64,000 nt of DNA from JAHEKD01 sp965204695 (GTDB taxonomy: Bacteria > Pseudomonadota > Gammaproteobacteria > Arenicellales > JAHEKD01), in contig OZ242007.1 in NCBI GenBank assembly GCA_965204695.1, forward strand, positions 1,116,001 through 1,180,000, in the 5' to 3' direction. This document shows, one piece after another, positions 1-9,361 of the stretch. The notes under the pieces are model-generated. The model saw only the letters and a program-made list of their open reading frames with translations, did no database searches and was not told the origin of the DNA. The stretch's first letter is position 1, and every line of letters begins with the position of its first letter. Position numbers and translations under genes: made by a program.

Positions 1-267
1 GCGTAAATAATGAGCATAGGTTGGTACGCTGGCAGGCATTTCCGCAGCGTTATCATAAGCACCAATTTTCGAACACAGCTGCCCTGTCGCCATAGAAAAA
101 CGTGAAGGTGCGCACAGTGGAAAATTACAATATGCTGATTCAAAGACTATACCGTTTTCTGCCAAAGCCTCAAGATTCGGGGCTTTGCAGATCTTATCGC
201 CATACATCTTTAATGAAGATGTAGTAAGCTGGTCTACTTGAATAAATAAAATATTTGGCTGGTTCAT
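1..267 (-). CDS. Sulfatase, N-terminal 89 residues (cut by window edge)
   Basis: The reading frame opens with ATG at 267 and runs off the left edge, so only the N-terminus is visible. It starts MNQPNILFIQVDQL, the metal-binding Asp strand of alkaline-phosphatase-superfamily sulfatases. It then carries CAPSR, the C-x-P-x-R signature whose Cys is converted to formylglycine in active type I sulfatases, followed by YDNAAE and PTYAHYLR. These last two motifs are shared with the choline sulfatase at 7828-9348, so the two are related paralogues. The substrate cannot be told from this fragment. It lies 14 bases downstream of the DUF3604 gene on the same strand, which suggests co-transcription. Confidence 0.88.
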   Translation of the reverse strand, partial: MNQPNILFIQVDQLTTSSLKMYGDKICKAPNLEALAENGIVFESAYCNFPLCAPSRFSMATGQLCSKIGAYDNAAEMPASVPTYAHYLR

Positions 268-281
268 TTTTCTAATTCCAG

Positions 282-2561
282 TTATTCTGAAAACAAATAC
301 ATTGGACTCGACCAGGCGTTAAAACCATCTACAGTTGTAACTCGTATCCAGATTGGGTTATCACCAATATCATTAAGTTCAATAGGAATTGTCTCAGTGA
401 ATGAACACTGGTCTAATTCTTCTGGCAAACGAAAAATTCGAATTTTTCGATCAAGCCCACCTGCATCAAGAACCAGATCGTCCAAACTTATTTCGGCCAA
501 ATCAAATTTTGCTTTAATCAGTGTTGTTTCGATTTCCAAAGATCCCTTATCGCTTGATAACCAGAGATCGCAGCCACCCAGATTCCCAGTGGTGATGGCA
601 TCGAAATAAACCGCATTTCTATCTTTAAGCTCAAAATTACGTTCATGATTCCAGGCATTAATCTTTTCCATCTGGTTAATCGTGGCATCAGATGTTTTTA
701 TCTGTCCAAGCCAGTTGGTTTGTCTGCCGCGTCCTTTATATTCAGCGCCTTGCCAAATCACTTTGATTCTGTGGCCCAAATCATTACTGTCATATGTCCG
801 CAAGCTTGTAACTATCTTGTCACCATTGAGAATATCTATCCGTTCGATGGGTGAATGTGCATGAACGTTAATTTTCAAATTAATCCCGTTATCCTCAACC
901 GCTGCTATGTCACCCATCATTATTTCTGAAGTCAGTGCCGGTGCTACATCATGATATCGTGGATCACGCCTATAAAGCTTAAAGCCGTTATCAGCTTGAG
1001 CTTTAATGCTGATGTACATGCGGCAACCTGTAGTGCCGTAGTGATGCCGACGTCGTAGGCATTCGAAAATCGAATCGCGAGTAAGTTTGTTTGTCAGGAA
1101 ACAGGTCAAGCCACTATAGGCACCAAATTCAGATGCACCTGGATGATTAGCACCTGGGGCACCTTTGTGCCCATCACTGTTGCAAACCAAACCAACGCGA
1201 TACCCCAATTTAAATGCGTCAAACATTATCCATTCAAAAGTTCCCCAATCAGAATGAACCTCAACAGCAGTGCGCAATTTTGGCGCATCAGCATATGCAA
1301 TATCTGCCGGACGCCCACCGACATGTGCATAAACGATACAATCTTCGTCGTCGAGTTTTTTAAATAAATGTCGAATCGTAGGCGCATCACTATCGATATC
1401 AGAGCGATCAGTTAACAATGCGTGTGAAGAACGATATATCGGACGCCCCTCCAGCCGATAAAACACATTGTGATCTCCACCAACGGGTGTATTGCCGGAC
1501 CATTCATAACCGGGGAAAACAATGAACTTTTGATCAACATTGAACTCATTTGAAAGCGAATTAATTTGCTGCCAAAACTCGGACTTAATATGGAAATCAT
1601 TGGCTTGGTGACTGGTTACATCAAGAAAAGCGATATCACGCGCAAATTCGAAATACTCTTTTAACGGGTTAATGCCAACCGTTTCGCCACTTTGACCATG
1701 CAGATCGCCCCAAAAAGCCAACGTTTCACCCTTCTTTATGAGCAAAGGATTGGATGAGCACAATAAGTTACCTTGTTTATCATGCAGAAAAAACTCAACA
1801 AGATTTTCATACTCAACACTTAAGTTTTCAATAGTTATAGCGCGTGATTCATTGTCACAAATCATTGTTTCAGGCAAGCCATTAACATTCGTTGACGCGC
1901 TTAAGAGTAATTCACCCTTAAATTGATGCGTTGCATTACCCCAACAATCTTCTACTCTTAAACCTAATGAAAATATTTCACCGGGACGACGCAATGTCGG
2001 TGCTACTAATACATATTTTTCAGGCTGACCCGCTACAATACGAATAGCCTTTGAATCGATTGGGAAAAAACAGCTTGTTGCGCATGGATCGACTAAAACT
2101 TTGAACTCATATGTAGATTCACAAAACGTCTGTAAACGATAACCCGGCGAACCTTCAGATCGATCACCATAGACGATGGTTATGGTATCACCTGGACGCA
2201 TGAAACCTTTTTCGACGGTGACTCTCAAACCGTTATACCAAGGGCGTTGATGTGGGTAAGGTTCAGCATAAAGATGAAGCTTTACACCGTTGGAAGCCTT
2301 CGCAGTGACATAATTTATGCCTTGTGGATCATCGAACTGAATTCTGCCGCCATCATCCGTCCAACGATGAACAATTTTAATAGCACCCGTATCATCCAAG
2401 CCATATTCACCAACCGTATAAACCAGTTTGAATGTATGCAAACTTCGGACTTCAAAATCACCGGTTGGTACCAGGCTAACACTGCCATAATCTGCATCAA
2501 GCTTCCCTGGCAACAGATCAGGCCAGACATCTCCCATAAATTGACTTTCAATGATGGACAT
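282..2561 (-). CDS. DUF3604 family protein
   Basis: 759 residues. The DUF3604 family is known as PHP-like predicted metal-dependent hydrolases of unproven substrate. The central WGDLHGQSG motif (about residue 285) with later TSHQANDF, PGYEWSG, AHVGGRP and CNSDGH segments supplies the His/Asp set expected of such a metal centre. The first 270 residues and the last 200 look beta-rich and flank the core. No signal peptide is evident, so a cytoplasmic location is inferred. It lies upstream of and 14 bases from a sulfatase gene, and 119 bases downstream of a thioesterase gene. The sulfatase link suggests a role in organosulfate or organophosphorus breakdown, but this is only inference from context. 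Start is the first ATG; ATG at residue 9 is an alternative. Confidence 0.8.
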   Translation of the reverse strand: MSIIESQFMGDVWPDLLPGKLDADYGSVSLVPTGDFEVRSLHTFKLVYTVGEYGLDDTGAIKIVHRWTDDGGRIQFDDPQGINYVTAKASNGVKLHLYAEPYPHQRPWYNGLRVTVEKGFMRPGDTITIVYGDRSEGSPGYRLQTFCESTYEFKVLVDPCATSCFFPIDSKAIRIVAGQPEKYVLVAPTLRRPGEIFSLGLRVEDCWGNATHQFKGELLLSASTNVNGLPETMICDNESRAITIENLSVEYENLVEFFLHDKQGNLLCSSNPLLIKKGETLAFWGDLHGQSGETVGINPLKEYFEFARDIAFLDVTSHQANDFHIKSEFWQQINSLSNEFNVDQKFIVFPGYEWSGNTPVGGDHNVFYRLEGRPIYRSSHALLTDRSDIDSDAPTIRHLFKKLDDEDCIVYAHVGGRPADIAYADAPKLRTAVEVHSDWGTFEWIMFDAFKLGYRVGLVCNSDGHKGAPGANHPGASEFGAYSGLTCFLTNKLTRDSIFECLRRRHHYGTTGCRMYISIKAQADNGFKLYRRDPRYHDVAPALTSEIMMGDIAAVEDNGINLKINVHAHSPIERIDILNGDKIVTSLRTYDSNDLGHRIKVIWQGAEYKGRGRQTNWLGQIKTSDATINQMEKINAWNHERNFELKDRNAVYFDAITTGNLGGCDLWLSSDKGSLEIETTLIKAKFDLAEISLDDLVLDAGGLDRKIRIFRLPEELDQCSFTETIPIELNDIGDNPIWIRVTTVDGFNAWSSPMYLFSE

Positions 2562-2680
2562 ACACTCTATCGCAAATCAGCTCCAAACAGACCATATCAC
2601 TTAATTCGATTTGCAATATAGGTCAGCCAAACACGAAAAACTATCGAACTCGGGCCTTGAAATACTGTGATGAGATTCAT

Positions 2681-3076
2681 CTAATTACCTCGTCTGAATC
2701 TATCAAATTGCGTAACCAGATGGGAAGGAATCGTTGCTGATTTTTGGGTGTCATGGTCAAAATATACATAGATACTTTGTCCAAACGCACAGCGATTACC
2801 CGATTGCCAAACTTCCTCACCAACTGTAAAACTCTTAGTGCCAATCTTTTCGATCCACGTATGCACTTCGACCTCATCTGCATAAAAGATTTGAGCTTCA
2901 TAATCGATATTCATATTTACCAACACGGCACGCCACTGCTTAAAATCAAGACTTGGGTTCAGTACTTTAAATATTTCTCGGCGTCCGGCCTCGAACCAGA
3001 TAGGCACAAAACAATTATTGATATGCCCCGCGCCATCGGTTTCCGAGACGCGAGGTGTAATCGGTGTAACAATCAT
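2681..3076 (-). CDS. Hotdog-fold acyl-CoA thioesterase (4HBT/YbgC type)
   Basis: 131 residues, the usual size of a single-hotdog 4-hydroxybenzoyl-CoA-thioesterase-like protein. The N-terminal TDGAGHINNCFVPIWFEAGR segment matches the family pattern D-x-x-G-H-x-N-N-x-x-Y/F-x-x-x-x-E-x-x-R, with the active-site Asp replaced or shifted within TDGAGH. The C-terminal half has the conserved YFDHDTQK strand. It probably hydrolyses an acyl-CoA; the substrate is unknown. It is the first gene of a minus-strand run leading to the DUF3604 and sulfatase genes, but the 119-base gap leaves an operon uncertain. Confidence 0.82.
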   Translation of the reverse strand: MIVTPITPRVSETDGAGHINNCFVPIWFEAGRREIFKVLNPSLDFKQWRAVLVNMNIDYEAQIFYADEVEVHTWIEKIGTKSFTVGEEVWQSGNRCAFGQSIYVYFDHDTQKSATIPSHLVTQFDRFRRGN

Positions 3077-3179
3077 AGTGGCTGTTTGCTCTAAATTATT
3101 TGCAACTGAATATTACATAAACAAAGTTTAGCCGCTTGATTTTATTCGCTACCTAACACCAACCATCTATAGCAACTCG

Positions 3180-4544
3180 CTAGAGTAATTCAGCAGCTAC
3201 TGTAGCTATTTCTGAACGTTCTCCTTGAGTCAGATTGACGTGGGCAAAAATTGGATTGCCACGCATTTTGCCAATAACGTGTGTGAGTCCACAGGAACGC
3301 TTAGTTAAAAAACGGTTATCAATTTGATCGGGGTCGCCGGTAATAATGACTCTGGCATTTCGCCCTGCTCTGGTCAATAAGGTTTTCATTTGATGTGCAG
3401 TAAAGTTTTGAGCCTCATCGATAATAATATAGGCATTATGCAAAGTACTGCCGCGTATAAAGTTAATCGGCAGAATTGGCATTTTTCCACCTCCAGCATC
3501 ATTGGTAAGTGAATCGAAGTCCTGAAGTTTTTTCGATTTTTTTAACCGGGCACCAGATTGTTGCAAGACTTCATAGACATCGCGAATGGCGCGTTTGTAA
3601 GGATTAAATTTTTCATCCAGATTACCAGGTAAAAAACCGATATCGTCGGCAAGTTGATCATTAGGTCTGAATACATAAACTTTGCCCGGATGATTTTTTA
3701 GCAGCTTATCTTCTATCGCCACAGCTAAAGCCAATATCGTTTTTCCAGTACCGGCTTGCCCTGTGAGTGCTACAATTTTATTACGTTCATCAAAAGCAAC
3801 TTGCAAGGCTAATTCCTGTTGGGCATTCAAAGGCTGCACCAACTCACTGATTAATGCACCATAAGGTTTGATTACATCATCTTTGACATGCCCAGATGAC
3901 CATTGGCTTTTGCCTAGGGACACTAATACAGGTTGATCCGAAATTCCTTCATGGTCAATAGGCTTCCCCTTAACCCAGTCATTAGTTTGCTGCTCAGTCA
4001 AAATAACCTCAGTTGGCGCTTGATAAAGATTATCAACACCATTGCTGAAATTAGCCGCTGTATATTCTTCTGAAGCAAGACCGATTGCATGCGCCTTGAT
4101 CCTTACTGCCGAATCATTGCTAACAATGACAACCCGATCAGGATAGTTTTCATCTTGACGATAACGCAATGCAGTAGCGATGATTTTATTATCCGGTTTT
4201 TCCAGGTTGAGTTGATAGTCATTTAAATCTTTAGCCTTCGGCTCAGTACTATCAAGGATAAAATAACCACCGTTACGTAGTTGAATTTGCCGTCCCGGTT
4301 TTTTAGATGTAGTCAATTCCAGGATAGCATTAATCGCCTGCCGGGCTTCATATTCAGTATTACTGCGTTTTTTGAGTCCATCTAACTCCTCCATCACCGT
4401 CATACTGACGACAACGACATTATCCTCAAAAGTATCGATTGCGTAGGGATCGACAAGTAGGATGTTGGTATCGAGAATAAAAACTTTACGGGCAGATTGA
4501 GGCTTAGAACTGATGGTTGTTAATAACTTGTTTTTGGATGCCAT
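3180..4544 (-). CDS. PIN-PhoH fusion ATPase/ribonuclease (PhoH2/YlaK type)
   Basis: 454 residues with two domains. The N-terminal PIN-like nuclease domain (about 18-150) opens with ILDTNILLVDPYAI and carries further acidic residues (MEELDGL, VSNDSAV). The PhoH ATPase domain (about 230-454) has Walker A GQAGTGKT, Walker B IIIDEAQN and the later ITGDPDQID motif. Proteins of this architecture are called PhoH2 or YlaK and are RNA-unwinding/cleaving enzymes where studied. Here it stands alone, divergent from the isomerase gene at 4643. It is distinct from the short phosphate-starvation PhoH of E. coli, which lacks the PIN domain. Confidence 0.93.
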   Translation of the reverse strand: MASKNKLLTTISSKPQSARKVFILDTNILLVDPYAIDTFEDNVVVVSMTVMEELDGLKKRSNTEYEARQAINAILELTTSKKPGRQIQLRNGGYFILDSTEPKAKDLNDYQLNLEKPDNKIIATALRYRQDENYPDRVVIVSNDSAVRIKAHAIGLASEEYTAANFSNGVDNLYQAPTEVILTEQQTNDWVKGKPIDHEGISDQPVLVSLGKSQWSSGHVKDDVIKPYGALISELVQPLNAQQELALQVAFDERNKIVALTGQAGTGKTILALAVAIEDKLLKNHPGKVYVFRPNDQLADDIGFLPGNLDEKFNPYKRAIRDVYEVLQQSGARLKKSKKLQDFDSLTNDAGGGKMPILPINFIRGSTLHNAYIIIDEAQNFTAHQMKTLLTRAGRNARVIITGDPDQIDNRFLTKRSCGLTHVIGKMRGNPIFAHVNLTQGERSEIATVAAELL

Positions 4545-4642
4545 AAAAAGCGTTTAGCTATATATTTACAACAGTCTCAAGCATAACATCAAAATATTGC
4601 AGTTGTATTAAAACCTTTAAATGATATTAGCGGAATTCAAAA

Positions 4643-5305
4643 ATGAAGATTGTTGACTTCTTCTGGTCACATCAAAGCCCTTATTGTTATTTCACACTTG
4701 ATCGGTTGATTAAATTAAACAAATATGATGGTGTCGAAGTTCGATTGAATGTCGTTCTGCCCGGCGTCTTACGTATTGCTGACACTTTTGCTGACCGAGG
4801 TCAACTGGAAATTGACTATTTTAATCATGATGTGCGGCGTACTGCCGAATTTCTGGGACTGGATTTCGGTGAAGCGAATCCTTATCCAGTTGAATTTAAA
4901 ACCGGCTCAAAATGGGTTGCTGCTGCTGAACAACCTCGTATCGACAAACTCAACTATTTAACTCAAGCCGCCAATGAACTGGGACAAGGCTGGGCATTTT
5001 TAGATCAGGTTGCTCGGTTAATTTGGGATGGAAAAACCAAAAACTGGCATCTGGATAACCATTTTCAACTAGCTGTTGAACGAACGGGGATTGAATACCC
5101 ACAACTTGTTGAACACATGAAAAATAACAAACACACTTATGATGCCATTTTTGCTGCTAACCAGGAAAAAATGTTCAGTGCCGGCCATTGGGGAGTGCCT
5201 TGTTACGTTTACAAGAACGAAGCGTTTTACGGCCAGGATCGATTCGATCAGCTAATTTGGCGTTTAGGGATTAATTGGTCACAAGGACGTGATAATTCAA
5301 ATTAA
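4643..5305 (+). CDS. 2-hydroxychromene-2-carboxylate isomerase-like, DsbA-family protein
   Basis: 220 residues of the DsbA/kappa-GST thioredoxin superfamily. The N-terminus VDFFWSHQSPYCYF has the S-P-Y pattern of HCCA isomerases in place of the DsbA CxxC. The C-terminal GVPCYVYKNEAFYGQDR contains the cis-Pro loop and the GQDR signature of this group. HCCA isomerases are glutathione-dependent isomerases of aromatic catabolism, but most chromosomal relatives have unknown substrates and no naphthalene genes are nearby. The stop codon overlaps the end of the convergent amine oxidase gene by 4 bases. Confidence 0.85.
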   Translation: MKIVDFFWSHQSPYCYFTLDRLIKLNKYDGVEVRLNVVLPGVLRIADTFADRGQLEIDYFNHDVRRTAEFLGLDFGEANPYPVEFKTGSKWVAAAEQPRIDKLNYLTQAANELGQGWAFLDQVARLIWDGKTKNWHLDNHFQLAVERTGIEYPQLVEHMKNNKHTYDAIFAANQEKMFSAGHWGVPCYVYKNEAFYGQDRFDQLIWRLGINWSQGRDNSN

Positions 5306-7137
5306 TTAGACGGCACATCCATGGTTGGGTTTTCATCGAAAAACCCATCAGGCATCCAATGAAAATCAGCATAAACCACCGGTTGTACAGGCCAATCTTC
5401 TGGTCTGGGTAAGTGATGGTAATTTAGCGTGTACCAGACAACGATATCGTCTTGCTCGATATTCCGGTCGGCTTGCGTCCATCTAGGCAAACCATTGCCA
5501 CCAGCATGCTGATTAGGAAACCAACCTGCTGGGTATAACTCATTTGAGTGTCCTTGGCTGACCCAAAAATGCTTATACATAAATCCGGCACGTTTACCTA
5601 CCGAAGAATCAGGGTGTTGATAGGGAAAGGTATTGACGCCAGGGATTAGCTTGTATGCTACTGGTTTACCGTACGCGTTTAGCTTGTCTTGATTGCTAAC
5701 TCTCCAATATCGAGAGCTGCGTGCATTTATTTCCCGCTGCGCCGATAGTTCATTCTTAAACAGCGTTTCTTTGGTAACAATGGCGTTACCATGTGGGTTA
5801 TTGCTTGAAATGGGCGCAGAACTGAAATTAACTTCACTGGCGGTGTTTTTGTCGCCATCTATCGCCATGTCAAACCGAAAACTAAACACGTGCTGGTGCA
5901 CATGTGATTCAGTGCCCCTACCTACTTCAGTACCAAATTCACTTACCACACCATTTTCAATGGCAGATGGGAAAGGTATACCCGTTGCTTTTATCTCTAC
6001 ACCTATGGTTCCATCTAAATAAAAATACCAAAAGAAACCGTAGACATAGTTTCCGATAGTAGCGACCGAAGATATAACTAACCTTCGTGACCGTGTAACT
6101 GTAGATTGATTCGCTGAAGGCACTGAATACTTCCACAAAGTACCAAAGTCTTCCTCGTGCATGCATACTGCATTTTTGATCTCAACGGGGTTGCCATGCC
6201 AGTCATGACTAGTCAGATCAAAATAATGGATATGCCCTAAACAATCACAGCCTAAGCGCAGTGAATCCAACGAAACCCCTACCCCATACTCACCCGTGTC
6301 AAACGCATTTCGTCTAAAGTTGGCACCACGTGGATCACCATAGGGCACTACCATTTCGGCCATTGAAGCTCGCTTCATAATCGTGCGCAGCTCACCTTTA
6401 TCACGGTAACCGATATCATATAAAACCAGCCCATCCCGTTGAGAAAAGCCTACTTGCACCTCCCAGTCATGCCATTTCACGTGATAGCTATCCACCACAA
6501 AACTGGGACCTTCTGGTTGGGTTATATCGATTGGTTTTAAATCTTGCCGTTTTTTAGCGCGCCGGATCGGCCCAGGATCAGCCGGAATTGGTACTACACC
6601 AAAATCTTCGATACGAATGATTTTTCTTTCGCTTAAGTCAAATACTGGATGTAAACCAGCGATCGGTCTCGCGTAAGGGTTATCTCCCGCGTCATTTTTA
6701 AGCCAGCAATGGCCGAAAGCAAGACGCTTTTCGTTTTCTTCTGTTGCGCCGAAATTCCCCGCTGACCAACTTTCAATTAGGACATTTTTAGCACTATCTA
6801 AACCACGTAATTTTAATGCCGCAAGAAATTCAGGGTCATTACGGGCAAGTTTACAAGCTAGTGCAAATTCGTCAGGGACAATTCTTGCTTGCACACCAGG
6901 TTCGTGACGCCAGTCATGTAACTGTTCGTCAGAGAAATTAACCAAACCACGCAAAGTTCGATTTGAGCTAGGCTCATAACAACATACATAGGCGCAGCGT
7001 TGTTTAGGGAATTGCCCGGATTCATCCAAGGTAACAGTTTCGAACCACGAGCTAGAATCTAAACCCGCATATTTCTTAACAATTTGAACTGCGAGTTTTA
7101 TTTCTGCAGCGGATAGAGGGGCTTTTAGTGTATCCAT
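5302..7137 (-). CDS. Copper amine oxidase (TPQ-dependent primary-amine oxidase)
   Basis: 611 residues, no signal peptide, so probably cytoplasmic like Arthrobacter phenethylamine oxidase, which it resembles in motif order. Family features seen are the catalytic-base Asp280 in NAFDTGEYGVG, GCDCLGHIHYFD, the TPQ precursor Tyr364 in TIGNYVYGFFW, copper ligands His414 and His416 in VHQHVFS, and a third His in YHHLPRPEDWP near the C-terminus. These enzymes oxidise primary amines to aldehydes with release of ammonia and H2O2. The residue after the TPQ tyrosine is Val instead of the usual Asp/Glu/Asn (see findings). It is followed by an FMN reductase upstream on the same strand with a 38-base gap, so the two may be co-transcribed. 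Confidence 0.93.
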   Translation of the reverse strand: MDTLKAPLSAAEIKLAVQIVKKYAGLDSSSWFETVTLDESGQFPKQRCAYVCCYEPSSNRTLRGLVNFSDEQLHDWRHEPGVQARIVPDEFALACKLARNDPEFLAALKLRGLDSAKNVLIESWSAGNFGATEENEKRLAFGHCWLKNDAGDNPYARPIAGLHPVFDLSERKIIRIEDFGVVPIPADPGPIRRAKKRQDLKPIDITQPEGPSFVVDSYHVKWHDWEVQVGFSQRDGLVLYDIGYRDKGELRTIMKRASMAEMVVPYGDPRGANFRRNAFDTGEYGVGVSLDSLRLGCDCLGHIHYFDLTSHDWHGNPVEIKNAVCMHEEDFGTLWKYSVPSANQSTVTRSRRLVISSVATIGNYVYGFFWYFYLDGTIGVEIKATGIPFPSAIENGVVSEFGTEVGRGTESHVHQHVFSFRFDMAIDGDKNTASEVNFSSAPISSNNPHGNAIVTKETLFKNELSAQREINARSSRYWRVSNQDKLNAYGKPVAYKLIPGVNTFPYQHPDSSVGKRAGFMYKHFWVSQGHSNELYPAGWFPNQHAGGNGLPRWTQADRNIEQDDIVVWYTLNYHHLPRPEDWPVQPVVYADFHWMPDGFFDENPTMDVPSN

Positions 7138-7175
7138 TGAGTCAGAATAGCATGATCAGTACGATCTCTAATGCT

Positions 7176-7703
7176 TTAACTAGAAAGTGTAGCTACAGCC
7201 TCACGTAATTTGGTATCAAGTTCAGCATCACTTAGTATGCCTTTTTCGACATCAAAATTGTTATGAAAACTAGGCACTGATAATGTTGCCTTAACTTCAC
7301 CGTCAAAAAATTGCATTGAATTAGTCGCGGCTGCTAACACACTACCCGCCCCTCCAGGCCCAGGAGATGTGGATAACAACACCATGGGTTTACCTTGATA
7401 AACCTTGGCATTAATTCGTGAGCACCAATCGAACAGATTTTTGTAGGCCGCTGAGTAAGAACCATTATGCTCTGCGAATGAAATCATTACCGCATCAGCA
7501 TCCCCGATTTTGGCACGGAAATCTTGCGCTAACTGAGGATGACCTAATTCTTCTTCTCTATCCTGACTGAATAAGGGCATTTCATAATCATTTAAATCTA
7601 AGATTTCGACTTCCGCCCCGCCCACCAGACTGGCTGCATAAGTGACTAATTTTTTATTGATTGATTTAGTACTACTGCTTGCTGCAAAGGCCAATATTTT
7701 CAT
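7176..7703 (-). CDS. NADPH-dependent FMN reductase family protein
   Basis: 175 residues of the flavodoxin-like FMN_red family (ChrR, azoreductase and related quinone reductases). It shows the N-terminal ILAFAASSSTKSINKKL phosphate-binding loop, EHNGSYSAAYKNLFDW around the flavin, and the STSPGPGGAGSVL loop. It probably reduces flavin, quinones or other soluble electron acceptors with NAD(P)H. It is the first gene ahead of the amine oxidase on the minus strand. Its 5' leader contains a 7-bp inverted repeat (ATCCGTT at 7712-7718 and AACGGAT at 7728-7734) that could be an operator or part of a leader hairpin. Confidence 0.87.
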   Translation of the reverse strand: MKILAFAASSSTKSINKKLVTYAASLVGGAEVEILDLNDYEMPLFSQDREEELGHPQLAQDFRAKIGDADAVMISFAEHNGSYSAAYKNLFDWCSRINAKVYQGKPMVLLSTSPGPGGAGSVLAAATNSMQFFDGEVKATLSVPSFHNNFDVEKGILSDAELDTKLREAVATLSS

Positions 7704-7827
7704 GATTTTCTATCCGTTTTTGTCGTTAACGGATTTTAACCATAATTTAGAATGAGTTAAATAATTCAGGCTTTGTTGAGCCTAGTTCTTGAAATATACT
7801 CGGCTGATATTGTTATGAGAGCACGAG

Positions 7828-9348
7828 ATGGCAACAACTAAACAACGACCTAATATTCTTATTTTCATGGTGGACCAATTAAACGGAACCTTATTTCCTG
7901 ATGGTCCGGCTAATTGGTTACACGCACCAAACCTAAAGGCCCTTGCGCAAAAATCAACACGTTTTTCAAGAACTTACACTGCATCTCCATTATGTGCACC
8001 TGGACGGGCTAGCTTTATGTCTGGTCAACTACCTTCGCGAACTCGCGTTTATGACAATGCAGCTGAATTTGCTTCAGCCATTCCGACTTATGCTCATCAC
8101 CAGCGTCGTGCAGGATATCACACCTGTTTATCAGGAAAAATGCACTTTGTAGGCCCGGATCAACTACATGGATTTGAACAACGCTTAACCACCGATATTT
8201 ATCCCGCTGATTTTGGCTGGACACCCGATTACCGTAAACCCGGGGAGCGTATTGAATGGTGGTATCACAACATGAGTAGCGTAACTGGAGCCGGTGTTGC
8301 GGAAATTTCTAATCAACTTGAGTACGATGATGAAGTTGCTTATAACGCCACCCGCAAAGTTTATGACCTGGCGAGAGGTAATGATAATCGTCCTTGGTGT
8401 TTAACGGTCAGCTTTACTCATCCACACGATCCCTATGTGTCACGGAAAAAGTATTGGGATTTATATGAAAACTGTGAACATTTGCTACCTGAAGTCAGTA
8501 ATTTAGGTTACGAAAATCAAGACGCTCATTCAAAACGTATTTTTGACGCTAATGACTGGCGCAGTTATGACATTACTGAGCAAAATATTAAGGACTCACG
8601 TCGTGCTTATTTTGCAAATATTTCTTACCTGGATGACAAAATCGGTGATGTTATGGAGGCACTGAAAAATACCGATCAAGAACAAGATACCATTATCGTG
8701 TTTACTTCCGACCACGGTGACATGATCGGTGAGCGTGGGTTGTGGTTCAAGATGACGTTTTTTGAAGGTTCGTCGCGTGTTCCATTAATGATCAGCTCAC
8801 CAAACATGAATGTCGGCAGTGTTAACACACCTGTTTCCACCATCGACATTACACCAACATTGGCCGATTTAGCCAGAGTAGATTTATCAGAAGTTTTGCC
8901 CTGGACTGATGGAGAAAGTATTCTGGAATTGGCTAACGGCGAACAAAGAAACTCACCGGTGTTAATGGAATATGCGGCGGAAGCGTCTTATGCTCCTCTA
9001 ACCGGAGTCGTAAAAGATAACTGGAAATACGTGCAATGCGAACTGGACCCCCCACAATTGTTTAATCTGGATGATGATCCGCATGAATTAAATAATTTAG
9101 CTAAATATTCAGGTACAGATGCTAAGCTAGCTGAATTAAAAGAAATTGCCGATCAGCGCTGGAATATGCAAGAATTTGATGCTCAAGTCAGAGAATCACA
9201 AGCCAGACGCTGGGTTGTTTACGAGGCTTTGCGCAATGGTGATTATTATCCCTGGGACTACCAACCTTTGCAAAAGGCCTCAGAACGCTACATGCGTAAT
9301 CACATGGATTTAAATGTAGTTGAAGAAAATGCACGCTACCCAAAATAG
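7828..9348 (+). CDS. betC: Choline-sulfatase
   Basis: 506 residues, colinear with rhizobial BetC. It has MVDQLNG at the N-terminus, Cys56 in the CAPGR signature (formylglycine site), YDNAAEF, SGKMHFVGPDQLHGF, SFTHPHDPYV, TSDHGDMIGERGLWFKM and the characteristic C-terminal tail RRWVVYEALRNG...YMRNHM that choline sulfatases use for oligomerisation and active-site closure. It hydrolyses choline-O-sulfate to choline and sulfate, in the cytoplasm. The position after Pro in the signature is Gly instead of the common Ser/Ala, which the C-x-P-x-R consensus tolerates. betA, betB and betI are not adjacent, so the released choline must be handled by genes elsewhere. Confidence 0.96.
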   Translation: MATTKQRPNILIFMVDQLNGTLFPDGPANWLHAPNLKALAQKSTRFSRTYTASPLCAPGRASFMSGQLPSRTRVYDNAAEFASAIPTYAHHQRRAGYHTCLSGKMHFVGPDQLHGFEQRLTTDIYPADFGWTPDYRKPGERIEWWYHNMSSVTGAGVAEISNQLEYDDEVAYNATRKVYDLARGNDNRPWCLTVSFTHPHDPYVSRKKYWDLYENCEHLLPEVSNLGYENQDAHSKRIFDANDWRSYDITEQNIKDSRRAYFANISYLDDKIGDVMEALKNTDQEQDTIIVFTSDHGDMIGERGLWFKMTFFEGSSRVPLMISSPNMNVGSVNTPVSTIDITPTLADLARVDLSEVLPWTDGESILELANGEQRNSPVLMEYAAEASYAPLTGVVKDNWKYVQCELDPPQLFNLDDDPHELNNLAKYSGTDAKLAELKEIADQRWNMQEFDAQVRESQARRWVVYEALRNGDYYPWDYQPLQKASERYMRNHMDLNVVEENARYPK

Positions 9349-9361
9349 TATGGAGAAAATG

